Made by a program: the position numbers and the translations under genes. Below the pieces are notes generated by a model that saw only the letters and a program-made list of their open reading frames with translations, ran no database searches and was not told where the DNA came from. Of a DNA stretch of 64,000 nt, positions 46,761-59,700 are shown piece by piece; positions within the stretch are counted from its first letter, which is position 1; each line of letters begins with the position of its first letter. The DNA comes from Azadirachta indica (Eukaryota > Streptophyta > Magnoliopsida > Sapindales > Meliaceae): contig CM040453.1 in the NCBI GenBank assembly GCA_022749755.1, positions 15,261,368 through 15,325,367 of the forward strand, written 5' to 3'.

Positions 46761-48402
46761 AACGATATTTTTGATAGAATTTTATAGTTTTCCTATAATT
46801 TTGTAGGAAAGTCTCTGAAGATTTTTCTCTTTGTTAGTCAACGACTACCCGTTCAGTCTTCATAATTTATTTATTTTCTTGGGAAAACAATAAGATTCTT
46901 CATTGAATTTAAATGACAATTTTTTAAAAGAATCGCTGCTAGTAGCTCTAATATATGATCGCCCATCTGGAATAACATTTAATGATTACAACTACCAATT
47001 CATAAAGAATGTATATTATACTGTATAGGTTTTCGTTGGACTCTTAGACTTCCTCTACTTTGTCTTACATCAGCCTCGTTAATTTCTTCTACATTTCAAG
47101 CCATTTTCTTCGGGCTTTCCTATTGAATAATTAATTTCTCAGGAAATTTCTCAATTATTTGGTTTATTGGAGTGATTTCTGTCCATAATTTTAAAAATAT
47201 GAATTAAAATTTCTATATATTAAAAATAATGATTATACTTTATCAAGAATAATTATTGAATAAAAGATAAATATTAAATATTTAAAATTTGATAAAATAA
47301 AATTTATTTATTAAAATATTTAATAAAATAAATAATAATAATTATTTTTTTACAATATTAATAATATAATATTTATTAATATATTATAATTTTATATTTT
47401 ATTTAAATTAGAATACAATCATAAATATTAGACTATAATTGTTTTATTATATAATTAATATTTATTTATATAATTATTTTTTATTTAATTTTTAATACGT
47501 AATTAATAATAAATTGTTAATATGTTATAAAATAAATAGTTATTTTAGTTATAATATATTAATAAATATTTAATTATCATCAGGTTATAAAATTAAGGTT
47601 TAAAATAATTTTCTTAATTAATTACCATTAAACAGGAGTACTCTATTATTTAATAAATTAGAGTCTGAATAAGTATTTTTGAAACTATTAAGAAAAAGTA
47701 GCCCAATAGATCAAACCTTACTTTTTTCTTAATTTTTTTGTAACAAGAAATCTCTAATTACAAAATAATAATTTAAGTTATGGTATAATTATTTGATACC
47801 AATTTAGTACAAATAAATAAATTTGAGTTGAGAAAAAATAACATTATTAATAAATAGCTAATAAAGATGTAACACAATAAATTTAAGTTTGGAGAACTTG
47901 ACACTAAACTCATTTATCACAGGATTAATTTTTCAATAATCATATTATGTTTATTCATTTATAATTAAATATATTTATTTTTCAATTTTCATATTTTAAA
48001 GATGTTTAGTTATATTCATCACATTTAAGATTATTCAATCATATTTAAAATAAATTTTTAAGAAAAAAGTTAAGCAAGTGATAATATTATAATCCGTTTA
48101 ACCCATTTAATAATAATGTCAAATTAAAATTTTAAATCTTAATATAATTAGTAAACAGGTCAATTTTGAATTAGTCTAAAATAAATTATGCCTTTTAGGA
48201 CAGGTTATTCGAAAGCGTGACATTGTTTGCGTAAGGAGAAGCCATAAAATTAATGTTTACAAATTACCAATCCTTTTTCTGCAATTTGACATTACGAAAG
48301 AGGTTAGTATAAATAATTATAATTTTAAAAAATGAATAATATTTTAAATATCTTTATTAGAAAACTATAATATTAAATAACAAAATAGCATAGTTATTTT
48401 AA
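46761..48402. other. AT-rich, gene-free; possible second member of a foldback family
   Basis: 46761-46860 is probably the 5' flank of the TNL gene. 47180-47690 is almost pure A/T and shares words with the insert at 30805-31503 (for example a TACAATCATAAATATT stretch), so it may be a related MITE. The rest shows nothing. Confidence 0.4.
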
Positions 48403-49536
48403 GGGTTATTTTCAATTGGCTAAGATTGCCTGTATTTCGTTATAATACAAGAAATATTCTAATGCTATACTGTAGTATATAAAGATTGAAAATATTTTAT
48501 TGAACTACAAATTTTTAATGTTTATCCAAAAATTTTTTAATGGTGCTGGTACAATGACTAATATACCCCTACATGTTCCAAATACCCTTAATATATTTTA
48601 TCATGTACCTCATTGATATATTTGTCATCTTTATAGATTGTAGAGTAGCATTCTGATACTTATTGTTTCATAATAAGATATCGTTAAAAGTTGACTAATT
48701 ATATGAAATAATCCTTAAAAAAATTAAAACTTTGAAATAGATTCAAAAAAACCCATCTCTAATATTTTAATTGGATTGAAAATCTTAATTTTGAAACCAA
48801 AGTTAAAAAACAATTAACTTCTTCATGATTTTAGCAATACCACCAACAGTAGCAATTGCCTGTCACGTCGTGAATGCTAGTCGCGCAGTAATTTTGGAGT
48901 GACGAAGAAGATTTGGCTGCAGAAGTAAAGGGAATAGCGTTGATTGGCAGTAGGTTTGATAGTGATTTCAGAGAGAGTATAAGGAGTTAAGTGGTGGATG
49001 ATTTAGAATTTAAGGAAGGAGAAGAAAGAGGAGGAAGAAAGTGTCTTGTAAAGGAGAGAATTAGGTTTTAAGATAGACTCAAGTTTAGATTAAATTAGGA
49101 TAATAATATTTGTATTCCTAAATTTTTAATTTATATCTATAAAGATTTTGGAAAAATGAAAAAACATTTTTTCTTTTTGGGTTTTATTGAAAAGATAATT
49201 TTGCCCTCCATCGTTAATTTGTTTTTTATGGACGTTATGAATTTATAACTCTTTGAGATATTTGTTATCTTTATAAGCGGTAATATAGCAGGCCAATGCT
49301 TGTTGCATCACAATGACATATCGCTTAAAATTAAGTAGTTAGATGAAATTATTCCTTTTTATTTTGTTGAAAAGACGATTTTATCCTCTCATTATTAAAT
49401 TTTTTTAGACGGACGATGAAAATTTGTAACTCATTGATATGTTTTGAATTTTTTTGTACTGCAATGTACCGTCAGAATAGTTTTTTTATTTCAACGAAAT
49501 ACAGGCAATTTTAAGGTAGTCAGTTAAAAATAACCC
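48403..49536. mobile_element. 1.13-kb TIR element, probably Mutator-like, non-autonomous
   Basis: The ends are inverted repeats: GGGTTATTTTCAATTGGCTA and, reverse-complemented, GGGTTATTTTTAACTGACTA; a further match inside includes ATTGCCTGTATTTCGTT on both sides. Flanks TTATTTTAA (48394-48402) and TTATTTAAA (49537-49545) form a 9-base target duplication with one mismatch. No transposase. Two direct sub-repeats of about 100 bases lie inside, near 48616-48715 and 49250-49350. Confidence 0.75.
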
Positions 49537-49689
49537 TTATTTAAAGAAAAAAGAGAACATACTGAAAAAAGATTATAATTCTTTATTGAAAATATAGTGA
49601 AATTTATACTTTATTTATGAAAAACGAAGTTCTTAATCAATGTAAATGTTAAAATTATGATTTTATGAAGCATAAATAAGATGTCAAAA

Positions 49690-51560
49690 TGTAACACCCC
49701 AAATTTCACCATAACGCAACCAGATTTGGAATAAAACTCACACATACAATATTCAATGTATCTCCACATTTCCAATCACAAATTCTCTCAAAATACAATG
49801 TCAACTTCAAAACATGTATAATCAACATATTATTAAAAATTTTAACTCAAATGTCACCTTAAAGAAGGTATTCATTATAAATTTAGCCCAAAAATAATTA
49901 TTAGAGTTTAAATCACTTACTTATACTACCAAATAAATATAAAGTAATAAGAACAATACTAATTCATCTTTAAAGAGCCCATAAACTATAACGCTAACTT
50001 TCAAAATGAATCTAGCATCTTATCACCCTAAGCACAAACTTTATCTGTAAAATAATAAATAGTGAGGAGTGAACCACCTACTGAAAAGTAAATTCATGCA
50101 CAACTTTTAATGCTTAAAAATCATTTAATCCATAAACAATTATCTTTAAGAATTATTTAGTAATAAACATTTATATATGAAATTATTACTCAAAGAAAAA
50201 TATTTGATAATATGTACCTCGATATCTCATTTATCATAATACAGTACAATAGTACCCCAAAAATTCGGTCATTAATAGTAATAGTAACAAAAATAATCAC
50301 TACAGACAAAGAGCCAAAATAATGCAGTTTACAAAATATGACATTTCATGTAAGAAAAAGCTGATAATATTTATCTTTCATGTATATTTCATACAAAACA
50401 TTCAAGAATTTTTATGGACAACTTATTTTTATATCCCACTTTTTACGTATAATTCTTTTAACTATATATCAAAAATTTTTATCACATTCTAAAACCCTTT
50501 GAATTGGAACATCATAATCTTTGTTCTTAGCACACTTTGTAGCTTAAATAATGAAAGTTTCAGCATTTACTCAAGTCCAAAACCATACATTATAAAGATT
50601 TGAAGTTACATATTCATAATCTGTCTTTTGGGTTTCTTACTGAATAACCTCAATTTAATAATTTTTAACTCTTAATCTACTGATTGAATTAGCTAAATTT
50701 TTACAGAATTGTTGATGACACATAAAAATATCTTATTCAAAAATTTCATAACATTTGGACGTCAAAAAGATTTCCAAAATATTTTATTTTTCGAGTACAA
50801 ATAAACTGTCTTGAAATTTTCATGTTTGAGGTCCAACAATTAAAAAATTCATCATAATTTTATAAAAATCTAAAAATCACAAAACTTTACAGAATATCAG
50901 TAGACTTATATGTAAAGCAATATATCAATTTTTAGAATATTTGAAGATCATTTGGTTAATCAAATAAATATATATTTTCATATCTACAACAAAAATTATT
51001 TTTCTTCAGAACAGTGGAGTAACTTTTGAAAAATCATTAAAAATTAATTTCTTAACCGACTGTAACAAAATAAAATTATGTAAATTCATTAATGAATATA
51101 GTTTAATATCATAAAAGGATTATTAATAAAAAATACACGAAAATCTATGTTTTAATTATCAATAGATAAACTATTTAGACAACTCTGTAAAATTATAATC
51201 CTAATAACCATCAATTAATTCTCAATCAATAATCCAATTAATTGAACATGTCACATATAATTAAGAGTATCTTAAATCACAAAAGAGATATAATTTAATA
51301 TCTAAGGAAACTCACCTAGAAGACATTCGAATAGGGAATTGATTAAAACGCGTCTTTTCTTTTCTTTTCTTTTTGATTTCTTCTTTTTTCCTTTGATTTT
51401 CTCTCTTTTCCTCTTCCCTTTGCTTGTCTCTCTCCTTTTGTTTTTCCCTTTTATGGCCTAAGAGAATAAAAACTCTGATTATAAACTCGTTTAAACTAAA
51501 CTTCACCTTATGCAAAATATCACTTAGCTTCCTTAACTTTTTCTTTTACACTTTTGTCCT
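49690..51560 (-). mobile_element. probable solo LTR of a gypsy-type element, minus orientation
   Basis: The left end TGTAACACCCC is the reverse complement of a typical LTR end GGGGTGTTACA, as in element 2. The 1.9-kb AT-rich interior has LTR-like texture and no coding frame. No interior pol sequence lies on either side, so a solo LTR is likeliest. The right end is uncertain (perhaps TTTTACA near 51550) and I found no clean target duplication. Confidence 0.45.
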
Positions 51561-52227
51561 ATCTTTTTTTTTTTTAAATAAATGATTCAAAACACACAAA
51601 GCTTTTGTTTATGTTTTCAACCAATTCATATAACTTTGATATGTTTTATTTGTAGGAAAGAAGAAAACAAGTGACGATAAACCATAATATGCAAAATTTG
51701 GAAAGGGATATATAAGAAATATGTCAATAATCTTGGGCTCTTTCAGGATTCAATAAGAAGGATATGTGTGCCTATGCTATTAAATAAAGTCTGTGTATCA
51801 TGGAATTAAACAAGTTAGGGACATGAGCTATGTTGTCATTCTTCCCCCAAGTAAATTGGGCAATGATGCATGTATCTTTGCAATTTATATATGGTCAATA
51901 TTAATGGTTATTTTGATTATATTAAATTTCAAATTTGTTTACTTTAGATTTAGCAACATTCAAGTAGAAATAATTAGATTTTATTGGAGGATTAAATCCA
52001 CCAACCATAAGGATTGACCTTGGATCAATTTCAAACTCTAATTACTGTTTTAGAGTTTTAGTAAAAGTCCAATTACACATTAAATAAATAATAATGCATA
52101 ATCTATTATTTTCAAAAATTAATTTTTATTATCAGAAAAATAAGGGAAAAGGAAAACTTATTGACTTAAAACCGCGTGAAATAAATATTTGACCATTACC
52201 AGTGCTGGAGAGAGGAGCGACTTCTTG

Positions 52228-52235
52228 GCGCCAAA
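52228..52235. promoter_or_regulatory. candidate E2F-type site upstream of NAC copy C
   Basis: GCGCCAAA, aligned with 4752-4759 of copy A, about 640 bases before the start codon. The motif survives although the base before it changed. Weak evidence alone. Confidence 0.3.
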
Positions 52236-52877
52236 ATGTTAATTCGACTTCTGTTCAAAGTTTAAAAGTTTGTTTGGAATTGACCGTTAGAAGATTGAGA
52301 AACTAACTCATGGCGGCAAAATCTAGAATTAAAACGGCTCTATATCTTACAAACGCGCATAATTAGATATGCGCTAGATTTGTTGAATTAGGAAACTTAC
52401 TACATTTAAAGGTAACCACATTCCCAAGTTATTAAACTACTTCACTCTCCACTGCGACTGATTTCTAAAAACTCCGCGTATTTAGATTGCATTAGGAGGC
52501 TTGCTGAATTCACTCTGAACTAAAATTACGATTGCATTCATTAACCCACGGAAATAAATTCCTCTGTTTTGTTCTTTCTTTACTACAAAGCCTTCCGTAA
52601 TCCACTCAGGTAAATAATTTTCTTTCTTGTTTCAAGCTTCAATCAACTTACTTCATTCTTTGCATTCCTAATTTAGGGCTGTTATTTCTCCTGTTTATGT
52701 TCTTATCGTTTCTGTTTGTTACATAGTCTTCAGTCATTCAGACGAAGAATTATATCTTCGTTTCATTCGTTCCAGAATAATTCATTCAATCATTCAACCC
52801 CGTCACCAAACTTTGAATTTGATCAATACCACCACCAAAAGCAAGCGTTTTAACCTCATTTCTCATCGATCAACAAA

Positions 52878-54715
52878 ATGCACGAAACTGGACCTTGTAT
52901 CATCGTTGGCCACAGGTTCATGCCTTCAGACGAAGAATTAGTAGAGTATTATCTTTACCAGAAGGTTTCAGGAATTCCCATTCCTTTCGTCGAATATTTT
53001 GTTCAAGAATGTGACCTTTATGGTGATGAACCCGGGAAAATTTGGAATTCATATGGAGGAAACCTGTTCAGGGGTGAGGAAGATCTATATTTCTTTACCA
53101 AGTTGAAGAAAAAGACTTCTAAGGGTTCCAGAATTAACCGCAAAGTTGGCTTGGATGGGGGTGCTTGGCAAGGGGAAGATGCTCCTACTGAAATTTTTTC
53201 TAGCCAAACCCAGAAGCTAATTGGCTCCAAGAAAAGGTTTCGTTACGAAAAGGAAGGATCTGATGACAATGGCTGCTGGATTATGCATGAGTATACTCTT
53301 CATGCGTCTTTGTTGGGGAAAAATCAATCTATGAATTGTGTGCTTTGTAGGATTCGAAAAAATCAACCGACCTGGAAGAAGAATCAACCGACTGGAAAGA
53401 ATAACAAATCAGGGAAGAGTAAGAAAAGAAAGCTGAAGGATTTCCAGAAGAGCACTCAATCTGTAGAGGCAGAGCCGTAGAGGTTTCTGACCGACCAAGA
53501 AAACAAGCAAGTGGCTCGTATTAACAAGGTAGAAAGTCAGTCTTCTGAAGCGTCGATGGTGACAATGGTGCAGGAAGAAGCAAGTTGCAACACTGACATG
53601 ATATGTGAGGAGGGAAGAGAATCTGGTGGAATTGATTATTCTAGTGTTCCTGGTGCTGGACAATGCGAAGTGGCACTGCCTGATCAGAGTCTTCAAACAT
53701 TAACAATGGTTCAATCTGAGAGAATGATGAGCCAAGAACAAAACCAGCAACAGATGTTTGTTAATGATACAGAAAGTCAATATGAGGCGACTTTGGAGAT
53801 GATGAGACAGAAGATTTTATCTGACGCCAATCACAAGTTTCAGAGAGGACAAACTGGTGGAGTTGATTCAATTGATTTTGCTAAACAATGCCAAGCACCC
53901 GTAGTAGTAGTGCCTGATTATCAGACTGTGATGTTGCAACAAGACAATGAGTATGACCCACTTAGTGGAATATCTGATGAAGACATGTGTCTACTTCGTA
54001 AGATATTTGACCAGCAACCAAATGAAGGAAGTGTCCCAAGTGCAAGTGCTGGCGGGGTAGCTATGGCATGCATAGAAGAGAAGCTGAGTGACCATCCTAT
54101 TCAATCTGCAGAGCCGGATATGATGCTTACCCAACAAGAATACCAGCAGCAACATATACCTGTCAACAATGTAGAATGTCAATATGATGCTGCCGAACAA
54201 CATGAGGCTGTGATGTTGCACCAACAAGAATGTTTAGACAGTGACCCCCTTTTTGGAATAGAACTTGTTGATGAAGAGTTTTGTCCTCTTCGTGAGGCAT
54301 GGATTCAAGAATTGTTCAAGACCAAAATAGCAGGGCCGGGAGAAAATGGCGGAAGCACAGGTGTCAACTGGGAGAATGTTCAATTTATGGATAAGATGTT
54401 GAGTCAGATTCCTGAGCAACAGCTTGCGTCTGGAGAAAATTTTGTTGCACCAACTGCTACTGTTGAGTTTGGAGTTATGCAAACTATGAGTGAGCTTCCA
54501 CAGCTTTCTTCTGAAGAAAACGTGATTGCTTTCAGTAAATTGCCAGAAGTGGAAATGTTGAGTGGAAGGCAACCATGCAGATGCAAACTGATGATGAGAG
54601 GGTGAATGAGGTTCCCCAGATTGCGCCTGAAAATTATGGAAGCAGTAGTTCAAGAGTTTGCCCGAGTTTGGACGATTTTCGGCCTTTCAATTCCTTGTTC
54701 TCAGTTGACCAATGA
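52878..54715 (+). pseudogene. NAC gene with early stop (copy C); 200-residue NAC-only product possible
   Basis: Aligned with the intact 618-residue copy A gene from the same ATG. Residues 1-200 are open and include the whole NAC domain (GHRFMPSDEELVEYYLYQKV to CVLCRIRKNQ) and the basic KKRKL stretch. Then GAG has become TAG at 53478-53480. The frame reopens and continues to about 54533, where a 7-base deletion shifts it to a stop at 54605; the original end aligns at 54713-54715. Two other indels between the copies are in frame (+12 near 54116, -24 near 54209). The full-length protein cannot be made. A 200-residue protein with DNA-binding domain and no activation tail could be, if transcribed. 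Classed as pseudogene because expression is unknown. Confidence 0.88.
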
Positions 54716-55084
54716 TTGTTTTTAGTATTGAAATTCAATTTGTAATGAATTAATTGTACAGAGTTTATTCACTTGGGGGAGAGAAATATTCACCCAGAGA
54801 TAACAACCTTAACTACTTCAGTGATAGTTGTATCAATTTTCTTGTAGTCATGAAAATGTTATCTACGACGTATTGAATTATTACTTACTTATTCTCAGTT
54901 GATGGGATATGTATCTTTATTTAGAGTTTGAAATGATCAAATTTGCTGCTAATTAATATCTCATCTTATTTTAAATATCTTAACGAAATTAAAACTGAAC
55001 ATATCAGCACAATTTGGCGTATCTGATTAGAAAGGCAGTCAAATTTGCTGTAAGTGCAAGTTCTGATGGTGGAACATAAAAGAG
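54716..55084. other. NAC 3' flank, copy C
   Basis: Same non-coding block as 7262-7630. No gene. Confidence 0.6.
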
Positions 55085-55626
55085 ATGCCAAAAGAAATAG
55101 GAAAATTGAAACATTTGAGATATCTTAACTTAATCAACCTATAGAAAAATGACCTGAGGTTATTATGTGAGTTGTATAATTTACAGGTATTTGATGTTAA
55201 ACAATGTAAATATCTTAAAGAATTACCTCAAGAAATAGGAAAGTTAATAAACATGTCACATTTACTAAATGATGCTACTCTTGATTTGAGGTACATGACA
55301 GTAGGAATTAAGAGATTAACCAGCCTCCAGAAATTAGAAAAGTTTGTTGTGGGAGCCAGTGTTATGGAAAGCATGCATGTAGCCTTGAAACTCTAAAGAC
55401 CCTTAACCTTCTTCAGGAATGTCTTATAGAAGGGCTGGGTAATGTGTCTAATGTGGGCGAGGCTACGAGATTGAAACTTGACAAAAGCATTAAAAACCTT
55501 CGTGATTTGTGTCCTTGTTTTGATCAAATGGACGAACAACAGAGGAGGAAGAAAAAGGAAGATGAACTTCTTGAAGCCTTACATTTATATAGAAGTGTTT
55601 GTGTAGAGCTTGTAAGGTACTATTAG
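55085..55626 (+). pseudogene. CC-NBS-LRR LRR-tail fragment (copy C)
   Basis: MPKEIGKLKHLRYLNL, then a long open piece 55172-55396 (QVFDVKQCKYLKELPQEIGK, MSHLLNDATLDLRYM, RLTSLQKLEKFVVGAS). After a frame change it continues with SNVGEATRLKLDKSIKNLRD. Relative to A and B about 190 bases are deleted after ELLEAL, joining it to LYRSVCVELV. Dead fragment. The block 55627-56309 that follows is the shared gene-free spacer. Confidence 0.8.
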
Positions 55627-56309
55627 GTTTACAGGTCTTCTCCAAAGGATTTTCTTTCTACGAATCATTTTCTGGAATAAGAAATTGAAAAAGGTAATTC
55701 AGGTCACATTCATTGAAAGTCACTGAAATGGCTTGCTTCTGATGTAAATATATAAGTAAATTTTCAATATTCATTCTTCGGTAAAACTACAAATTCTGCA
55801 TTTCAGTCACGTTTTTACAGTATATTATATATATTGAAAATTTGTGAATCTAGCCGGATTACTTTATGCCAACTCTGTTGTTATTTTTTGTATTTTAATG
55901 TACAAATTTTTAGTACTGGTCAGTATCGACTAGATTATCCTTCTAGAAAACCAAATATTTACTCATTTATTTGTATATTGTTACAGTGTTCCTTTGTCTT
56001 GGTATCACATAGGTAGAAATTTAAAACATCAAAACAAAAATTTGGTTAGTTATATATAAAAGCAAACATCTACACATACCAAATTTATGAAAAATGATTT
56101 CCTTTGTCATAGTCAAATCAATTCATATCTTTCGAAGTTGCAATTACTTAGCTGGGAAACATCGAGATCAAGCATTAATAACAAAAGCTTGCCAGATAAT
56201 GATCTTCCAGCAGCCAGACAACTTTATTTATTTAGTTTATGAAAAATGATTTCACAAACCAATCATTAATAACAAATATCCTCTCAATAATAAGGCAAAT
56301 TAAATATTA

Positions 56310-56760
56310 ACATAAAGGTAAAAAATATATATGCATTGATATATGACCCTCAGTTTCCGAATCGATGGAGCTGAGAACGTCAGCAAGTAATCCCTCAAAG
56401 CAGGGGAGAGAAATATACACGGCGGCGGTATTTTGGAAAAAATATAAACCTTCAGTTTGTTCCTTTGTTGCATCTTCATACTAAGCAGCAGAAGAAAAGT
56501 CCTCCAATGGCTTGCTTTCCTCGAGACTTTTGCTTGTTTTTCTGCTTTCAAACTAGTTGCCTGAAGTCTATCCCTGCCTCCAGCAGCTCTCATAGTGCAG
56601 AAATACACCCCAAAGACAAATGCCGTCAAGCCCCCGGCAATTACCAGATTCTTGGTCTTACAAAAAATTTGAGTAAGGAAGGAACTTTGTTGCTGAGGAG
56701 CATGATTTGCTTTCTGAAATTGTCTCATACTTCCAGTACTACCATTCCTGTCATCACTTG
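56310..56760 (-). pseudogene. COA3-like fragment (copy C)
   Basis: Minus strand frame: NHAPQQQSSFLTQIF, KTKNLVIAGGLTAFVFGVYF, CTMRAAGGRDRLQ, KAEKQAKVSRKASHW. The longest continuous version of this fragment. Upstream it is joined in frame to the tail of the TNL C-JID region (LPPSDDRNGSTGSMRQF), which suggests the TNL reading frame may once have run into the captured piece. Identity as COA3-like is from memory of the family. Confidence 0.5.
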
Positions 56761-59700
56761 GTGGCAGCATATTTACAGTGAAAGTAAATATACTGGGCAC
56801 AACCCACAACACCACCTGGTAGCCTTCATTGATTTGATCATCCGTGTAATAATTATAAAGGGAGAACTGAAACGAGAGAGCTGATCTTCATCGGGAAGCC
56901 TAACATTCCAATAGGGATCAATCCAAGCAAGACATGATCTGAACCATTGACTGCCCTATCAACCAAACAGCAACCTTGTTCAGTTTCACTGGGAGTCATG
57001 GTTTCAAAATTATAGCTACATTGTACTCTTGAACCTTCCCTACATGCACCAAAATCTTCCTCAAATTCAATAACAGCACAAAGAGCAAATACAATTAGGT
57101 ATCTATTACACCAATGTTGTGACAGTTGAATAGTTATTGAAGATCCTGAACATGATTGCTGAACCAGTCAGGAATTTCACTTCCAGGTAAAAGGATAGCA
57201 ATTCCAGGCGGTACAACAATTTCCTGTAATATGAAAAAAAATCGTGATTTCTGACTCAGAGAGAGTAAGAGGAGAAACAGAAAGTGAATTAGGTACCTCT
57301 TTGTGGAATAGTCTCAACGATGCAACAGCCATATGCTGAATCCTTGATTGTGAATCTGCCAAACTGTTGTTTGCTCTTTCATTCAATTTCAAAAAGTTAA
57401 TAAATTTGAAATCTATCATGCGCCAGGAATTTTCACGAGAGTATTCATATATTGTTCCAATATGGATGTGTCTAATTCTTCTAGACCTGAAGGAAGCTGT
57501 GGCAAAAATTGAAGCTGCTTACAAGTTGTTGCATCTAATGATTCCAGACGCAGTGGAAGGTCTGGTAATGATTGAAGCATGCTGCAATTGCTCATAAACA
57601 GGGCTTGCAATCGAGAAAGTTGCTTGATACTCGTAGGTAAGCTCTCAAAGTAATTTCCTCTTCGATCTAAAATTTCCAAAGAGCACAGATAGCCAATATC
57701 TTGCGGGATTTTAATTACATCACAGTGACTTAAATCCACCTTTTTCAGAGAAGATAAGCCTGATATTAATGGAGGCAATACCAAGCTTCTACATCGAGAC
57801 AACCAAAGTATAGCAAGTTCATTTAAATTGACAATAGAGGAAGGTAGATCACGAATGGCCAATCCCTCACTCTGATAAAATTCAAAGATCTTAATGTCCC
57901 CAAGTTCGCTGGCAAATGCTCAAGTTCAGAGCAATTACTTAACCTCAATTCTGTAAGCCCTTGTAGATGTTCAATTGAAGATGGCAACTCTTTAATGGCA
58001 GTCGCTTGTAAATCAATGTATCTTAATCTCTTCCTTTTTTTTTTCCCCAGGATTTCTGGAAAACTCTCCAGTTTTGAGCAGGAATAAATATCAAGCTGGC
58101 AAAGAGATTTTAATTTGCAAATACTAGAAGAAAGACTCTTCAACCTTGTGCAATCTCCAAGATATAACCTTTCAAGCATAGTTGGGCAATCGATTGGTGA
58201 GGGAACTTCTTCTATTGGCGTTTTGTTTAGAACTAGTTCTTTTATATTCCCGGAAATCCGTGGAAACTCTGTGAGATTCACAGAGTCAGAAAAATCAGCA
58301 ATTATAGGAGATCTGAAATAAATGTTGCTTGGAAAGCATCTAACACTTTCGCAACTCTTCAAGCACAGCATACTCAGGTTGTCAAAATTTTGAATGTATG
58401 AGGGAATGTAAGGCAAGCGTTTGCAATTCTCAAGATTTATTCTCTCAGGATTTGGGGTCTAATGCATCTGCAATTGTACAGACATACTCGGAATGCTGGA
58501 CGTCAATAGATTTTAATTTGAGAGCTTCCTGTAACCAAGAAGAATTAGAAGAATGAATTAGCATCAATAAGTTCATAGTTAATATTATATATAGAATGAT
58601 ATGCGTCATACTTCTTTTACTTCCCCGAGTTGTTCAACTTTACTGTAAGGCAAGTGAAGTTCAATAAGATTCTCCGCACTAAAATTTCATGGCAACATTG
58701 TGAAAGGATATTCGTGCCACTGGAGATATCTTAATTCACTAGGAAGATAGTCTAAGCCTTGTGAAAAATGCACTATAGAGCCCAAATTCAAAAAGTAATA
58801 ATAATGGTCATGCACGCAAAATTTAAGCAATCTAATATTAGACATATTGGCAAGGCTCTAGAATTAAAACGTGTGCCCTTTTATTGTCGACAAATTTAGG
58901 AATATGCCTTCAATGAGATCAGTCCCCTAACAAATAAAAATCAAAGAATTAGTCAGTAAAAATTCATATAATCTTATATATAAATATGAAAAAATAAAGT
59001 AAATATGTCTTTGTTAGAAAAGAATTGTGTGTGTATATAATTACTTTATTTTTCTCAAGTACATGACAAATATACTCATAATACCATAACTTGCTTTGTT
59101 TTCTTGGCTTCTTTAAAGATTCTTGGCGAACAATTTCACCACTCATTTCTTGCAATAAATCATGCATTTGTAACATGTTATTATGTGAAATTGTTATTAA
59201 GTGACTAGTCAATAAGGACGTCCAATCCATAATGTATAAAACTAGGATCATCTAGTATCTTTATCATATAATCTTTATCCTCTCCTTTAAAGAAGCATGC
59301 AATGTCTAAAAATAAACTTTACTCCTCCAACTTCAACTTATTATAACTAATTTTGAACACATCATAAATATTTACGTCAGAAATTTGTTTCAAGTTCTCC
59401 AATGCATTTTCCCAATCTTTTTCGCTTTTTCAATGAAGAAATGAACCCAATACCTTAACAACTTGTTGATTGGCATTTGCATAATCTGCTACCCTCTCTG
59501 AGAGCATAATAAGATCCTGATCAGGATAATGATTGTGTCTAAAGTCATAGTTACGAAATAGATCAAAAGCTTCATCATAGTTCAATCCTTCTACATCGGA
59601 AACATAATCTACTCTGCATATCTATAGTGGTTACAATGACTCTACTTCCAAGTCCAAATTGATCAAGTTCTCCGACTAAATATTCCAATTGTCTAAATTT

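Larger units (their letters stand above)
36298..46830 (+). repeat. segmental duplication, copy B
   Basis: It begins abruptly inside the last codons of the NAC gene (GACGATTTTCGGCCTTTC) and runs collinear with copies A and C through the CNL tail, the COA3-like fragment and the TNL LRR region. It then jumps at about 40147 into gypsy gag, and continues through the gypsy 3' LTR into the TIR start of the TNL gene. It is the only copy that keeps the right-hand side of the gypsy insertion site. Confidence 0.85.

Noticed and set aside
51312..51515. Lys/Glu-rich minus-strand frame
   Set aside because: Product of a C/T-rich low-complexity run in the probable LTR.
53018..54653. Minus-strand frames across the NAC genes
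   Set aside because: Antisense shadows of a real coding sequence; they change freely between copies A and C.
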